Shown here: piece after piece, positions 33,366 to 43,275 of the stretch
Position numbering within the stretch: the stretch's first letter is position 1
Layout: each line of letters begins with the position of its first letter
DNA from: Caldinitratiruptor microaerophilus
GTDB taxonomy: Bacteria > Bacillota > Sulfobacillia > Symbiobacteriales > ZC4RG38
NCBI RefSeq assembly: GCF_025999835.1
Contig: NZ_AP025628.1
Span: 1,426,001-1,490,000, forward strand
Length of the DNA stretch: 64,000 nucleotides
Reading direction: 5' to 3'
The notes under the pieces: model-generated
What the model saw: the letters and a program-made list of their open reading frames with translations, nothing else
What the model was told of the DNA's origin: nothing
Database searches by the model: none
Program-made: the position numbers and the translations under genes

Positions 33366-34409
33366 TCATCTATTTCCATGAACATTAATCTCTGGACTCT
33401 TCGCTTTTCTGGCCGCAACACACCAAGTGGACTTCGCAACGCCCCATAGGCTTCCGAAACCATAAGGAAGGTGTAGAGCTGCAAAGGCCACAGGCATGAG
33501 GACTAGCTTCCACGGATCTCCCGAAGACCAAGCAAGTTGCGCGGAAACTAGGATGGTTGCAGCCAAATACGCGCTCGTAACAGCCAGAAGTGGCCACCAA
33601 ACTCCACCAAATACACCTATAGCCAACGTGCTGACGAGACTACCCACAAGTCCCAAAGGTACAACGTGACGCCAAGAGATCGGGAAGACGTTGGAATAAG
33701 TGAGCGACAGAACCACCCAAACGCCATTCAGCCAGTTCTGTCTCATGAATGACCACAAGTCAGATCGGATATAGTAGTACGCAATAGCGTCAGGCACAGC
33801 CAAAGTTCGACCGCCGACCTTCTTTAATCGCATATTGAACTCATAGTCTTGGTTTCTGACCAGTGCTTCATTGAATACGCCTACCCTCTGGAACACTTCC
33901 CGGCGGTAACAACCTCCGAATACCGTGTCGACCCACACAGGTTCGGACATACCGGTTCTATAGCGGGCGTTACCGGCCCCAAACGGGTGATTGAAGGTCG
34001 CCGAAATGGCCTCTCCCATTTTGGTTGACTTGCGAGGACGGCTGATGACAATCCCCCCCACATTATCCGCCGCATAATGTTGAGACGCCTCCACGCAACG
34101 TGAAATATAGCTCTTGTCGTAGATGGCGTGCGCGTCCATGCGAAGGATCAAGTCCCCCTGAGCAGCCGCGATCCCGATGTTCAGCGCCGCAGGAGTAACC
34201 TTTCTCGGATTGTCAAGCAAAACAACCTTCGGTGACGTCCCGGTATAGCGAGACACAATGGTCCTCGTGTCATCAGAACTCATACCGTCAACTACCAGCA
34301 CCTCAAGGCGGTCCTTAGGGTAGTCGTTAGCGAGTATAGATTCAAGACAATTACCTATAAAGCTGCCCTCATTGCGGCATGGAATGATTACACTGACAAA
34401 CGGAAGCAT
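33366..34409 (-). CDS. Family 2 glycosyltransferase with C-terminal membrane helices
   Basis: I start at ATG 34409, which has AGGAGG 9 bp upstream; the protein then has 347 residues. VSVIIPCRNEGSFIGNCLES, VLVVDGMSSDDT, LRMDAHAIYDKSYI (DxD) and VGVFNEALVRNQDYEFNMRL show the GT-A core (to ~230). Three to four hydrophobic segments follow (LVGSLVSTLAIGVFGGVWW, LLAVTSAYLAATILVSA). This layout, similar to ExoA of succinoglycan synthesis, places the enzyme at the membrane. Confidence 0.88.
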   Translation of the reverse strand: MLPFVSVIIPCRNEGSFIGNCLESILANDYPKDRLEVLVVDGMSSDDTRTIVSRYTGTSPKVVLLDNPRKVTPAALNIGIAAAQGDLILRMDAHAIYDKSYISRCVEASQHYAADNVGGIVISRPRKSTKMGEAISATFNHPFGAGNARYRTGMSEPVWVDTVFGGCYRREVFQRVGVFNEALVRNQDYEFNMRLKKVGGRTLAVPDAIAYYYIRSDLWSFMRQNWLNGVWVVLSLTYSNVFPISWRHVVPLGLVGSLVSTLAIGVFGGVWWPLLAVTSAYLAATILVSAQLAWSSGDPWKLVLMPVAFAALHLPYGFGSLWGVAKSTWCVAARKAKSPEINVHGNR

Positions 34410-34517
34410 CACGGTGAACCTCCTGCGCCGCAGAGACACACAGCTATCTATAACGGAACATACGGCCTTACAGAACACCATAATCCACTGGCGGACTCAT
34501 GACAGATCCTCAACAGA

Positions 34518-35930
34518 CTACGCGCCAGTCACATTGGAAATGGCTCGCCAGGAACGTCCATCCCCTAGACGGATTACTTCCGCACGGCCTGCCATCCCAT
34601 GTGTTGCATTCCGCACGTCGAACACCAAGGTACCGTTGTCTAGAACTAGCTGGTAGTCGACGTGGGTGTGGTCTGTTGCGATGATAATACAGTCTGCAGA
34701 TCGCACCGATTCGACGGAGAGCGGAGTACTGGTGAGCCTCTGTGTTCCCACAACAAGCGTATCGACGAACGGATCATGGTACTCGACCCATACGCCACGC
34801 TGGAGGAGAAGTTCGATGAGTTTTGTCGCTGGTGAGTATCGAAGATCAGCTACATCACGCTTAAACGTTACCCCCAGGACCAGTATCCTGGGAACACGGC
34901 CTTGAAACCGGCCATTCAAAAGTAGGAGAACTCTCTCTGCGATATAGTACGGCATATCCTCATTGATCCTAGCTGCAATTTCGATGAAATCCATATGAAA
35001 ATCATATTCCTTGGCTTTCCACGCCAAGTAGTAAGGGTCGACCGGAATACAGTGGCCTCCTACCATCCCAGGGGAAAACGGCATGAAGCCGTATGGTTTG
35101 GTAGCGGCAGCACGGATGACCTCCCAAACATCGATTCCCATGCGATCACACAATAATGCTAACTGGTTGACCAACGCAATATTGACATTCCGAAATACGT
35201 TCTCCAGTAGTTTCGCCATCTCTGCTACGGTCGTTGATGACACCGGAACGACCTGGTCTGTTACTGCGGACAAAGCTAGTGCAGCTAACTCTCGGCTTTC
35301 CGAATCATCGGCACCTACAAGGACTGGAACTTCCCTGAAAGAAGGGGACTTTCGACCAGGATCTACACGTTCTGGAGCAAACGCCAAAAACACATCTTCG
35401 CCGACCCGGAGTCCACTCGCTTCGAGGGCTGGTCTCACAATTTCCCTGGTAGTGCCTGGGTAGCTAGTGCTTCTTAGAACAACCAGTTGTCCTGAGCGTA
35501 ACCGCGAGCTCAGTTCATGAGCTGCCTGAGAGATGTAGGCGGTGTCTGGTTGTTTTGATCGAGTGCAAGGAGTAGGAACACAGATAAACACAACATCCAT
35601 TTCACCGACCGTAGCAAAATCGTCCATGGCTCGGAGCAAACCTTGTTGAACAAGTGAGCTAACTAGTTCGCTTGGCACGTCCTGAATGTAGCTTTTTCCA
35701 GTCTTTATGGCACTAACCTTATCTACGTCGACGTCGATGCCTAGAACTTGGTAGCCTCCACGCGCGTATTCCACTGCTAACGGCAATCCTACATACCCCA
35801 AACCGATCACGCCAATCGTTGCCTGACGCGTCCTGATAGCATCTGCAACCCGGGTAACCTTCAAGTTTTGCCGTGAATTCAAACCAATCACTCCCAGACA
35901 CTCGATGAATCTTCGCCGTACTCCAAACAC
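34518..35930 (-). CDS. Nucleotide-sugar dehydrogenase (UDP-sugar 6-dehydrogenase family)
   Basis: 470 residues: TIGVIGLGYVGLPLAVEYAR (NAD binding, near 37-56), STSYPGTTREIV, FAPERVDPG, EMAKLLENVFRNVNIALVN, and the catalytic cysteine in GMVGGHCIPVDPYYL. The VFICVPTP and PERVDPG forms point to the UDP-N-acetylglucosamine/mannosamine dehydrogenase branch (WbpA/WecC-like), giving a uronic acid. The first ~30 residues before the Rossmann strand are extra, so a later start is possible. Confidence 0.9.
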   Translation of the reverse strand: MFGVRRRFIECLGVIGLNSRQNLKVTRVADAIRTRQATIGVIGLGYVGLPLAVEYARGGYQVLGIDVDVDKVSAIKTGKSYIQDVPSELVSSLVQQGLLRAMDDFATVGEMDVVFICVPTPCTRSKQPDTAYISQAAHELSSRLRSGQLVVLRSTSYPGTTREIVRPALEASGLRVGEDVFLAFAPERVDPGRKSPSFREVPVLVGADDSESRELAALALSAVTDQVVPVSSTTVAEMAKLLENVFRNVNIALVNQLALLCDRMGIDVWEVIRAAATKPYGFMPFSPGMVGGHCIPVDPYYLAWKAKEYDFHMDFIEIAARINEDMPYYIAERVLLLLNGRFQGRVPRILVLGVTFKRDVADLRYSPATKLIELLLQRGVWVEYHDPFVDTLVVGTQRLTSTPLSVESVRSADCIIIATDHTHVDYQLVLDNGTLVFDVRNATHGMAGRAEVIRLGDGRSWRAISNVTGA

Positions 35931-36259
35931 GGATCAGTCTACACCGACTGCTTTACCGTTGGCAGTGCAGCGCATCGATGTACACCTGAATGGTCACCAC
36001 GACCACAGTCTTCCATGAATACCTAGAGGCCTCTTTCGAGCCAGCCTCACTCATACATGTGCGTAAGTCCTCGCTTGCCAACGCATGCATGGCATGGCTT
36101 CGTGGGGAATGCCACTCTTAGAACAGATGGTTGGAAGCGGGTGAATAGACTGCAGCGCTTTACGTTTTGCAGTATCAAAGGTGCCACGCATGCGACCTCC
36201 GGATGTCAGCAACAGTGATCCGATTCCCTGCAGAGGTATCCAAACGACGCCGCCAGGAC
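35931..36259. other. Gap upstream of the dehydrogenase gene
   Basis: I see no gene. It probably contains a promoter for the leftward operon, but no clear -35/-10 pair stands out. Confidence 0.4.
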
Positions 36260-36442
36260 CGCTATTAAGCGCAGGGTCATAATGTCACCGAGTATACGCT
36301 GGCCTACCTTGTCCCACCCACACCGCTCGTGGACGAAGCGTTGCACCGAATGCACGAGATCCCAGAGATACGCAGGGTCGTCGGCAGCCTGTTCGCGTAA
36401 CCAAATAGCGATTGTACCCCCTTTACGAGCACATCCGTGCAT
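36260..36442 (-). pseudogene. C-terminal remnant of a family 4 glycosyltransferase
   Basis: About 50 residues resemble the end of GT4 proteins: DDPAYLWDLVHSVQRFVHE followed by RCGWDKVGQRILGDI. The same ending (RERYGWDKVARKML) closes the broken GT4 gene at 29839. Nothing of the rest of the enzyme is present, so a glycosyltransferase gene was lost at this spot. Confidence 0.65.
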
Positions 36443-36565
36443 GCTAGACGCGTCCTAGCCGACTCCCAGCAACCTCCATCCAACCTTTCGCAAGAACACC
36501 AACTGGACGCCTTGTTGGCTCCTATCCAAGCGGGTGCTCTTGGCGTACAGGGGTGTCATCCGCCA

Positions 36566-38446
36566 TCAGACCATTGCGCTCGCAGGTGCCTGCGTGACGT
36601 TTGAACGCGCCGGTCGATACGTTGGAATCAATTCGCGCAGCCATCGGAGGATCTGTTCCTCGTCCCCTGTCTCTGCCGCAGCTTCCAGTGCACAAAGCTT
36701 CTTCCTGAAGTCACCGTGTATCGCTGTGACCGCCTCACGCGCGACATAGATGCGTGTATGCTGGGTTGCCGTTGTTCCTTCCTCGGATGTGAGAAGTTCC
36801 TCGAAGAGCTTCTCTCCTGGTCGCAGGCCGATGAAGACGATGGGGATGTCCCTGTCCGGTTCCCGCCCGGAGAGGCGGATGAGGTTCCTGGCGAGGTCGG
36901 CGATCTTAACTGGCTCACCCATGTCCAATACGAAAACTTCCCCACCCAGGCCCATAGCACCCGCCTGAATAACCAGTGAGACCGCCTCTGGAATCGTCAT
37001 GAAGTAGCGCTGGACGTCTGGGTGCGTCACCGTCACTGGGCCGCCGCGGGCGATCTGCTCGCGAAACAGCGGGACAACACTTCCCCGGCTCCCCAAAACA
37101 TTACCAAACCGCACAGCCATGAACCGGGTACCTCGGCCGTTCAGCTGCTGGATGATCATCTCCGCGACGCGCTTGGTCGCGCCCATCACGCTCGTGGGGT
37201 TTACGGCCTTGTCGGTTGAGATCAGGACAAACCGCTTGACACCATATTGCTCAGCCAGTTCGGCACAGATTCGGGTGCCAGTGACGTTGTTCTTGACTGC
37301 TTCGGCGGGATGCGCCTCCATGAGTGGCACGTGCTTGTGCGCAGCAGCATGGAACACCACGGTCGGACGGTATGTGGCGTAGATCTGATTCATCCTGGAC
37401 CCGTCACGGATGTTTGCGATGATGGGCGTGACCTGGAGATCTGGGTACTGGAAACTCAACTCGGTCTGGATCTCGAAAATCGAATTCTCTTCGTTCCCGA
37501 GGAGTAAGAGTTCGGTGGGTTGGAAACGAGCCACCTGGCGGCATAACTCCGAACCTATTGATCCGCCGGCTCCCGTGACGAGTACCCGCTCGCCACTTAA
37601 GTAGGAGGCGATTTGGTCCAGGTCCAGCCGGATTTCCCGCCTGCCCAGGAGGTCCTCGAGCTGGATGTCACGGATCTGCTGGATGGTGACCCGGCCGTCG
37701 ATGAGTTCGTAGACACCAGGCAGGGTGCGCAACCGGACCTTGCCCGAGCATCGCTCATGAATATCCCGGATCACGCTCGCCGGGGCGGACGGCATCGCGA
37801 TGATGATATCGTCGATTCGGTGCCGTTCAATCAAATCCGTGAGAACTCCCCGCGTTCCAAGCACGGGCAAGCCGGCAACGCGCATGCCCTGCTTGTGGGG
37901 ATCGTCGTCGACGAAGCCAACGGGAACGTACCGCAGCTCCTCGTGCCGTACCAACTCGCGCGCGACCATCGTCCCGGCTTCGCCAGCCCCAACGATGAGG
38001 ACCCGGCGTCCTGTGTCCGCCGTGACAGCCGTTTGCCTGGCCGCGTGGGTCTCACGCCAGAGCCGGGCGAGTAATCGGACACCGGCCACGAGCGCGACGT
38101 CGAAGACCCAACTCAGAATGACGACGCTCCGGGGAAAGCCCGGAACCACGCGGGTGAACACCATGAGGGCAAACGGCAGCGCGTTCAGGCTTACCGCCCG
38201 GGCAACACCGAGAAACTCGCGCACGCTTGCATAACGCCAGAGGCTGTGGTAAAGGCCGAGGGCATAGAAACCGGCCACCGCCAAAACCGTCCGCGCAACC
38301 GCCACCAGTGGGAAGTACGCGTAAACGTACCGGTCCGGGAGGCGTCCGTCGAAGCGGATCAAAAGGGCCAGGACCACGGACACGTTGACCAACGCCGCGT
38401 CCACCAGGGCGAGCAAGACCCGCCTGGTTATCGATCTACCGTTCAC
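36566..38446 (-). CDS. Membrane-bound nucleotide-sugar 4,6-dehydratase (CapD/PglF/WbpM-like)
   Basis: Read from GTG 38446 (MNGRSITRRVLL; the frame is open to 38521) the protein has 626 residues. Four membrane helices (about 10-130) are followed by a first Rossmann fold (RRVLIVGAGEAGTMVAREL) and a second catalytic one (ERVLVTGAGGSIGSELCRQ). The active-site segment STDKAVNPTSVMGATKR has Met in place of Tyr of the SDR YxxxK, as in PglF/FlaA1-type dehydratases. The enzyme converts UDP-GlcNAc to a 4-keto-6-deoxy sugar, the substrate type for the DegT aminotransferase. It is the first gene of the leftward polysaccharide operon. Confidence 0.92.
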   Translation of the reverse strand: MNGRSITRRVLLALVDAALVNVSVVLALLIRFDGRLPDRYVYAYFPLVAVARTVLAVAGFYALGLYHSLWRYASVREFLGVARAVSLNALPFALMVFTRVVPGFPRSVVILSWVFDVALVAGVRLLARLWRETHAARQTAVTADTGRRVLIVGAGEAGTMVARELVRHEELRYVPVGFVDDDPHKQGMRVAGLPVLGTRGVLTDLIERHRIDDIIIAMPSAPASVIRDIHERCSGKVRLRTLPGVYELIDGRVTIQQIRDIQLEDLLGRREIRLDLDQIASYLSGERVLVTGAGGSIGSELCRQVARFQPTELLLLGNEENSIFEIQTELSFQYPDLQVTPIIANIRDGSRMNQIYATYRPTVVFHAAAHKHVPLMEAHPAEAVKNNVTGTRICAELAEQYGVKRFVLISTDKAVNPTSVMGATKRVAEMIIQQLNGRGTRFMAVRFGNVLGSRGSVVPLFREQIARGGPVTVTHPDVQRYFMTIPEAVSLVIQAGAMGLGGEVFVLDMGEPVKIADLARNLIRLSGREPDRDIPIVFIGLRPGEKLFEELLTSEEGTTATQHTRIYVAREAVTAIHGDFRKKLCALEAAAETGDEEQILRWLRELIPTYRPARSNVTQAPASAMV

Positions 38447-39144
38447 CCTTGCCGCCTCTCCCCCCTGCCGGTCTCCGGACGGAAGGAACCAAGTTCGCCG
38501 CCACTGGTTGGCCTCCAACATAATTGGACGCGAAAGCCTCGATCCCTGCGACGAAACCTTCTAAGCTTGAAAGATTTAGCAGGTCGGGGTGACGGTGCGG
38601 AAGGACACGATCAAGGCCCACTGGCAGGCCGTGGCCGACCGAGGTCACCCACCACAACGGTGCCAACCGGCCACATCCCTGTGAACCGGCATGCACACCT
38701 CGTGCCTTACGCCAGAGCGGGACCCCGCCATACTGAGTCGACAGGACCGTTACCTCGTGGTCTCGACCGGCTCCCTAAGTGACGGTGGCGTGGCAGCCGG
38801 GCGGGCGTGCGCCGGAGCCGGGGCTCCCTGGAGCGCGCGGGCCGCCATGTACGAGGAAACGGGTAGGCCCTGCCTGCCTTGGAAATTCTCACCCTCTGCC
38901 GCCGCCTCATCAACCATGGCCGGGGGGCGCCGACGTCCCCCGCCGCCCTCCGCTGACCTGCGGCCCTGGCGCATTCCGCGGCGTCCCTCCCTTGCGCCAG
39001 CGCCTCCTCGCCCGACAGCGGAGGCAGCCGGCTGGCAGGTGGGCGTACAGCCGTGGTGCCCGAATCCCCGGGCCCACTCGTTGCCGCCGGCGGAACCCGC
39101 CCAGTGTAACACCGATCCGGGCACAAGCACGCGCAGGCCGTCGA
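38447..39144. other. Gap at the edge of the polysaccharide locus
   Basis: No gene is recognised. The promoter for the leftward operon must lie here. At 39120-39143 a short stretch (CAAGCACGCGCAGGCCGTCGA) matches the end of the vapC gene at 42893-42914, the first sign of the fragment mosaic that follows. Confidence 0.45.
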
Positions 39145-39463
39145 ACGTGCGCCCCGCGGTTGAAGAGGGCCGCACGCGGGTGCCGGTGCGCAAGCTGGTG
39201 GAGGCGCTCGGCGGCAACGTTGGCTGGGACCCGGCCACCGGGGAGGCGACGGTGGTGCGGGGGCCGGTGCGCGTGCAGCTGCGGGTCGGCAGCCGGCTGG
39301 CCCAGGTGAACGGGCGCGGGTGCCGCTGGAGGTGTCGGCCCGCATCGCCCCGGGCGGGTAGAGGGTGGTGCCGCTGCGGTTCGTGAGCGAGCAGTTCGGC
39401 CTGGAGGTCACGTGGCTGGAGGCGACCCGGACCATCGTCGTGACGGAGGGCCCGCTGGAGTAC
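39145..39463 (+). pseudogene. Copper-amine-oxidase-like stalk domain, broken copy
   Basis: This piece aligns over its whole length with the end of the intact gene at 43777-44673: RPAVEEGRTRVPVRKLVEAL, then GWDPATGEATVV. Three defects are visible: a one-base loss near 39317 (GCGCGGGTGCC against GCGCGAGGTGCC), a TAG in place of a Leu-containing stretch near 39359, and the normal stop TAG changed to TAC. It has no start of its own. Confidence 0.88.
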
Positions 39464-39799
39464 GGCCCTGCCCGGCGCGGAGGCCGGCGGCGGGCGCCTG
39501 CGGAGGCGCGGGAGAGGACGCGATGCACCGCGAAGACCCGGCGACCTGCCGGAGGGGGCAGCCACCGGGTCGCCGTGTGGACAGCCCCACGGGCCGCCGA
39601 GGGCCGCGCCGCGGGCGCCCTGGAGCCGCCGTGGGCTGAGGCCGCCCGGGGTCGGGCTTGCCGCGGGCGGGGCCGCCCGGGGGCTGGAGGGCCGGGCAAG
39701 GAGCCGGCCACGTCACGGCGCCGGCCGGCCCTGCGGAGGCGTCACCGGTCGGGCAGGCGGAACGCCGGGACCCGGGGGACCGCCAACCGCGGGGGAGCC
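39464..39799. other. Gap with remains of a terminator
   Basis: Around 39530-39580 the sequence follows the terminator behind the intact stalk-domain gene (GAAGACCCGGCGACCTGCCG), but the second arm is altered. No gene is seen. Confidence 0.45.
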
Positions 39800-40191
39800 T
39801 CACGCCTCGCTCGCCAGCCCGAACCCGAACTCGTTTCCGTCGGGGTCCCGGAAGCTAGCCCACCACTTCCCCCACGGAGCCTGCTGGGGTGGGGTGGGGA
39901 ACTCGACACCCCAGGCGCGCAGTTCCTCGTACGTGCGCTGCATGTCATCGCAGAGGAAAACCACGTTGGCGAAGGTGCCGATCCGGTCCTCGTGCCCCTG
40001 CGGGGTGAACAGGAGGAGCTTCGTGGTGTCCCCTGGCAGCCGGACCTCGATCCAGCGCGGGGCGTCGGGTCCGGGACCCATCGGCACGTCGGTGATCAGG
40101 TCGCAGCCGAGCGTCTGGTGTAAAACTCAAGCGCCCGCTGCTGGTCGGAGATGTAGATGCCGACCGACCGAACCCTCGTGAGCACGCACAT
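39800..40191 (-). pseudogene. VOC-family (glyoxalase-like) protein, one-base frameshift
   Basis: ATG 40191 behind GGAGG starts RVRSVGIYISDQQRALEFYT like the intact gene at 46817-47203. Near 40113 one C is missing (ACCAGACGC against the expected ACCCAGACGC), which shifts the frame. The remainder continues in another frame (PMGPGPDAPRWIEVRLPGD, DPDGNEFGFGL) to the stop at 39800. It would be a complete dioxygenase-like beta-alpha-beta protein but for that base; a sequencing error cannot be excluded. Confidence 0.85.
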
Positions 40192-40495
40192 CACCTCCAC
40201 GATTTCGTGGCCCGGCGGGCCGGCCTCGCGCCGCCATGGGGCGGGCCCGGGGGAACGCCGGCCGGGACAGGAGAGCGTTCTCCGGCACCCCGGCGAACCC
40301 CTTGCCGGACGGCGGCGGGGCGGCGACGGGGGCCTGGACCCGCGCCGCCGGCGGCTCCGGGCGAGCCGGCTCCCCTTCCCTCCCAGGATGGCCGCGACGT
40401 GCGTGGTTGGACCGGGGTCTGTCCGGCCGGACCAACCGGTCCGGCGGATCGGCCAGGGTCGCCGGGGGACGGTCGGCCGGTAAAGATCCGAGGTC
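40192..40495. other. Gap, GC-rich
   Basis: No gene is recognised between the broken VOC gene and the TPR fragment. Confidence 0.4.
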
Positions 40496-40605
40496 GCGTC
40501 CGACGACCCGGCGCTGGAGGGGGAGCACCGGGAGGCCGTGCGGCTGCGGGACGCCGGGCAGGCGGAGGTCGCGGTCAGGCAGCTGCGGGCGCGAATGGGC
40601 ATGGG
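40496..40605 (+). pseudogene. Orphan fragment of the TPR gene
   Basis: In frame it reads SDDPALEGEHREAVRLRDAG followed by QAEVAVRQLRARM, which corresponds to PDDPALEKEYREAIRLRDAG and ETEAAIRRLRALM in the TPR protein (DNA about 52184-52277). There is no start codon or flanking part. The frame runs on to a stop at about 40695 with unrelated residues. Confidence 0.75.
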
Positions 40606-40891
40606 GCACCTCGATTTGCCGGCGCGGACGGCCCTCGCCGATCGCCTGCGGCACCCGGGTCGCCCGCTCGAACTCGGAAGCGAGGGCCGGGACTAGCCCG
40701 GGGGCGGCGGCCTGCGGCACGCGGCCCGAGCGGGCGTCGTGCGCCGGGACGGCGGCCCGAGACCGTCGCCGGACCGAACGCCCCGCCGCGGGGTCGGGCC
40801 CTGCCATGGGAAGGAAACGCCGGAACCGGTGTCGTAAGCCACTCCCAGAGTAGACGGTCAGCCGCCGACAGCCGGGAAGGAGATCACCGCG

Positions 40892-42301
40892 ATGGCTGAA
40901 CCGGTCCCGCTCTCCGGGCGTGCCGCCGCGCCGCCGTCCGACCTCGCCGGGGTCCTGGCCCTGCTTGGAGCCGGGGACATCGCCGGGGCGGTGGAAGGCG
41001 CCGCCCGTCTCCCTCCGCACGAGGCGGAGGCCGTGCGCGCCCTGGCGCGGGCGCTCAACGAGCGCTTCGTCGTCGCGGCGCGCGCCGTCTCCGGCACCGT
41101 GCTGACCGGGGCAACCCAGCTGCTGGCCAGCGAGGACCTGGCGCAGGAGACCCGCCGCCAGGCGGAGGACATCGCCCGGCTCTCCGGGGCCGCCGAAGGG
41201 CTGACGGCGTCCTTTGCCGAGGTCGCCCGGGCGGTCGACGCCGCGTCGGCCGGTGCCCGCGACTCCCTCCGGCAGGTGGCGATCGGGCGGGACAGGGTGC
41301 AGGGCGCACTGCGCGCCCTGCGCGAGCTGTCGGACACGTTCGCGGAGGTGCAGGAGCGGGTCCGGGCCCTGGAGGCCGAGGTGGGGCAGGTGGAGTGCGT
41401 GCTCGACGTGATCCGCCGGGTGGCCGATCAGACGCACCTCCTCGCCTTCAACGCGACCATCGAGGCGGCGCGGGCCGGCGAGGCGGGGCGGGGCTTCGCC
41501 GTGGTGGCCGCCGAGGTGCGCCGGCTCTCGGAGAGCGCCCGCCGGGCCCTCCGCCAGGCCAGCGGCACGGTGGAGCGCATCCGGCAGGGAACCGGGGAAC
41601 TGGTGGCCGTGGCCGCCGGGGTCGCCCGGCGCGCCGCCGAGGAGGCCACCCGCGCCGACGAGGCCGAGGAGGCGCTCCGGCAGATCGCCGCGATCACCGA
41701 GAAGGCGGCGGACGAGCTGGGCCGCGTGGCGCGGGTCACGGGCGAGCAGGCCCGCGCCGTGGACGACATGGCGGTTGCGCTCCAGGGGGTGTCGGCCTCC
41801 ACGGCGCGGATCGAGGGGCTGGCGGGAACCGTCGCCGGCGCGGTGGCGGTGCTTCAGCGGCAGATGGCCGGCGCCCGGAAGCTCCTCACGCGCATGTCGC
41901 TGACCCTGACGGACGACGACGTCCTCGAACTCGCCAAGGCCGACCACCTCCTGTGGACCCACCGGCTGCACAATCTCCTGGCCGGGCGCGACCGCCTGAG
42001 GCCCGAGCAGATCCTGGACCCCGGGGCATGCCGCCTGGGCCGGTGGCTGGAGACCTGCGGCCCGGCGTTCCGGAGCCGGGACGCGTTTGCGCGGCTCCGG
42101 GTGGTGCACGTGCGGATCCACGAAGTGCCACGGGCGCTCATCACCGCATGGAACGCCGGCCGGAAGGCGGAGGCCCGCCGGCTGTTCGATGAGGTACGGA
42201 CGCTCTCCGAGGAGCTGCTGGCGCTGCTCGGCGAACTTCAGGAGGCGGCGGCCACGCCGGGGAGCCCGCCACCGGGGACGGGGATCGCACCGGCACGGTG
42301 A
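40892..42301 (+). CDS. Soluble chemoreceptor with C-terminal CZB zinc-binding domain
   Basis: 469 residues from ATG 40892 (AAGGAGATC upstream), no membrane segment. One receptor hairpin tip lies at about 177-212 ([32 protein letters not shown]). The C-terminal part (about 345-415) is a CZB domain: [11 protein letters not shown] (His352), [11 protein letters not shown] (Cys380) and VVHVRIHE (His406/His410) give the His/Cys zinc site. CZB receptors respond to zinc and oxidants such as hypochlorite in other bacteria. It has no chemotaxis partner next to it. Confidence 0.93.
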   Translation: MAEPVPLSGRAAAPPSDLAGVLALLGAGDIAGAVEGAARLPPHEAEAVRALARALNERFVVAARAVSGTVLTGATQLLASEDLAQETRRQAEDIARLSGAAEGLTASFAEVARAVDAASAGARDSLRQVAIGRDRVQGALRALRELSDTFAEVQERVRALEAEVGQVECVLDVIRRVADQTHLLAFNATIEAARAGEAGRGFAVVAAEVRRLSESARRALRQASGTVERIRQGTGELVAVAAGVARRAAEEATRADEAEEALRQIAAITEKAADELGRVARVTGEQARAVDDMAVALQGVSASTARIEGLAGTVAGAVAVLQRQMAGARKLLTRMSLTLTDDDVLELAKADHLLWTHRLHNLLAGRDRLRPEQILDPGACRLGRWLETCGPAFRSRDAFARLRVVHVRIHEVPRALITAWNAGRKAEARRLFDEVRTLSEELLALLGELQEAAATPGSPPPGTGIAPAR

Positions 42302-42351
42302 GGGTGCCGCGCCGCACGCCGGTCCGTGCCGGCTCGCTTTCGCCCGCTTCG

Positions 42352-42420
42352 GATCTCGCCGGGGTCCTGGCCCTGCTCGGAGCCGGGGGACATCGCCGGG
42401 GCGGTGGAAGGTTCCGCCCG
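42352..42420 (+). repeat. Duplicated piece of the chemoreceptor's 5' end
   Basis: About 65 bp (GATCTCGCCGGGGTCCTGGC...) repeat the DNA for residues ~17-40 of the gene at 40892 with a few changes and one inserted G. It lies 50 bp behind that gene's stop and is not translated sensibly. Confidence 0.85.
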
Positions 42421-42459
42421 CGCGGCGATGGATGCCGGGCTGGGGTCAGGACCCCTTTA

Positions 42460-42843
42460 TCACCACCCGGACGTGTCGAAAAGGCGGGCGCCGGTGCGCT
42501 CAAAGTCCCGGCGGTTGTACGTGACCAGCGGGACCTTGTGGGTGATGGCCGTGGCGGCGATCAGGCAGTCGATGAACCCAGGACCGCGCCCGCGTCGCAG
42601 CGTGGCCGCCACCTTGGCCTCCTGCGCACCCACTGGCAGCGCGATCAGCGTGTCCAGGAGCGCCGCCGTGCGGGTGAGTTCGTGCTCACGAGCCCCGGCC
42701 AGTACCTCCGCAAGGCTCAAGACCGAGCAGCCCAGCGGCCCGTCCGACAGCAAGGTCTGGAGAAGGGCCGTGGTCTGCGGCCGGCCGCGCAGATGCCAGA
42801 GGATCACGTCCCTGTTCAGCAGGTACGCGGGTGCGGGCCTCAT
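42460..42843 (-). CDS. PIN-domain protein (VapC-like), probably inactive twin
   Basis: 127 residues, differing at only nine positions from the PIN protein at 44837. The PIN core (SLAEVLAGA, GPGFIDCLIAATAITH, LVTYNRRDF) is intact, but the first catalytic Asp is lost: LLNRDVILWHL against LLDTDVIIWHL in the twin. That Asp is a metal ligand in PIN ribonucleases. The antitoxin gene that precedes the twin is here reduced to its last few codons. A neutralised toxin left after loss of its antitoxin is the simplest reading. Confidence 0.85.
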   Translation of the reverse strand: MRPAPAYLLNRDVILWHLRGRPQTTALLQTLLSDGPLGCSVLSLAEVLAGAREHELTRTAALLDTLIALPVGAQEAKVAATLRRGRGPGFIDCLIAATAITHKVPLVTYNRRDFERTGARLFDTSGW

Positions 42844-42876
42844 CGCGTTCGGCGCTCTGCCCGCTCCGGCCTGGTG

Positions 42877-43275
42877 CTAGAGCGCTCCAGGAGCAAGCAC
42901 GCGCAGGCCGTCGACCCGGCTGAAGTGCTGGGTGTTCAACGTCAGGAGGGGCCGGGCGTGCCGGAGGCAGATCCCCGCGATCAAAACGTCCGCCAGCCCG
43001 ATCGGTACCCCTTTCCGCCGGAGTTGCCGCTCCAGCTCCCCGGCGCGAAGCGCTGCCTCGGCGTCGAGAGGGAGCACCTCCAGGGCCCCGGCCAGCGAGC
43101 CCAAGCGCCCCGAGAGTTGCTCGAAACCGCCCACCCCGATGGCCAGTTCGAACACGGTGACCGCCGTGAGGCACACCCGTCTTTCCGTGAGAAGGTTGGC
43201 GAACGCCTGCGCCTCCGGATCGTGACCCCGGAGGAAGCCGATGACAATGGAGGTATCTGCGACGATCACCGCCAT
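42877..43275 (-). CDS. vapC: VapC toxin, PIN-domain ribonuclease
   Basis: 132 residues: VADTSIVIGFLRG with the first Asp, VTVFELAIGV with Glu, IGLADVLIAGICLRH and LLTLNTQHFSRV supply the four acidic residues of a PIN nuclease. Such toxins cut tRNA or rRNA and are held by an antitoxin made from the same operon. Its start overlaps the antitoxin stop by 10 bp. Confidence 0.9.
   Translation of the reverse strand: MAVIVADTSIVIGFLRGHDPEAQAFANLLTERRVCLTAVTVFELAIGVGGFEQLSGRLGSLAGALEVLPLDAEAALRAGELERQLRRKGVPIGLADVLIAGICLRHARPLLTLNTQHFSRVDGLRVLAPGAL

Noticed and set aside
40127-42121. 664-residue reverse frame opposite the CZB chemoreceptor
   Set aside because: Low-complexity His/Arg/Gly composition; the forward strand encodes a clear receptor.
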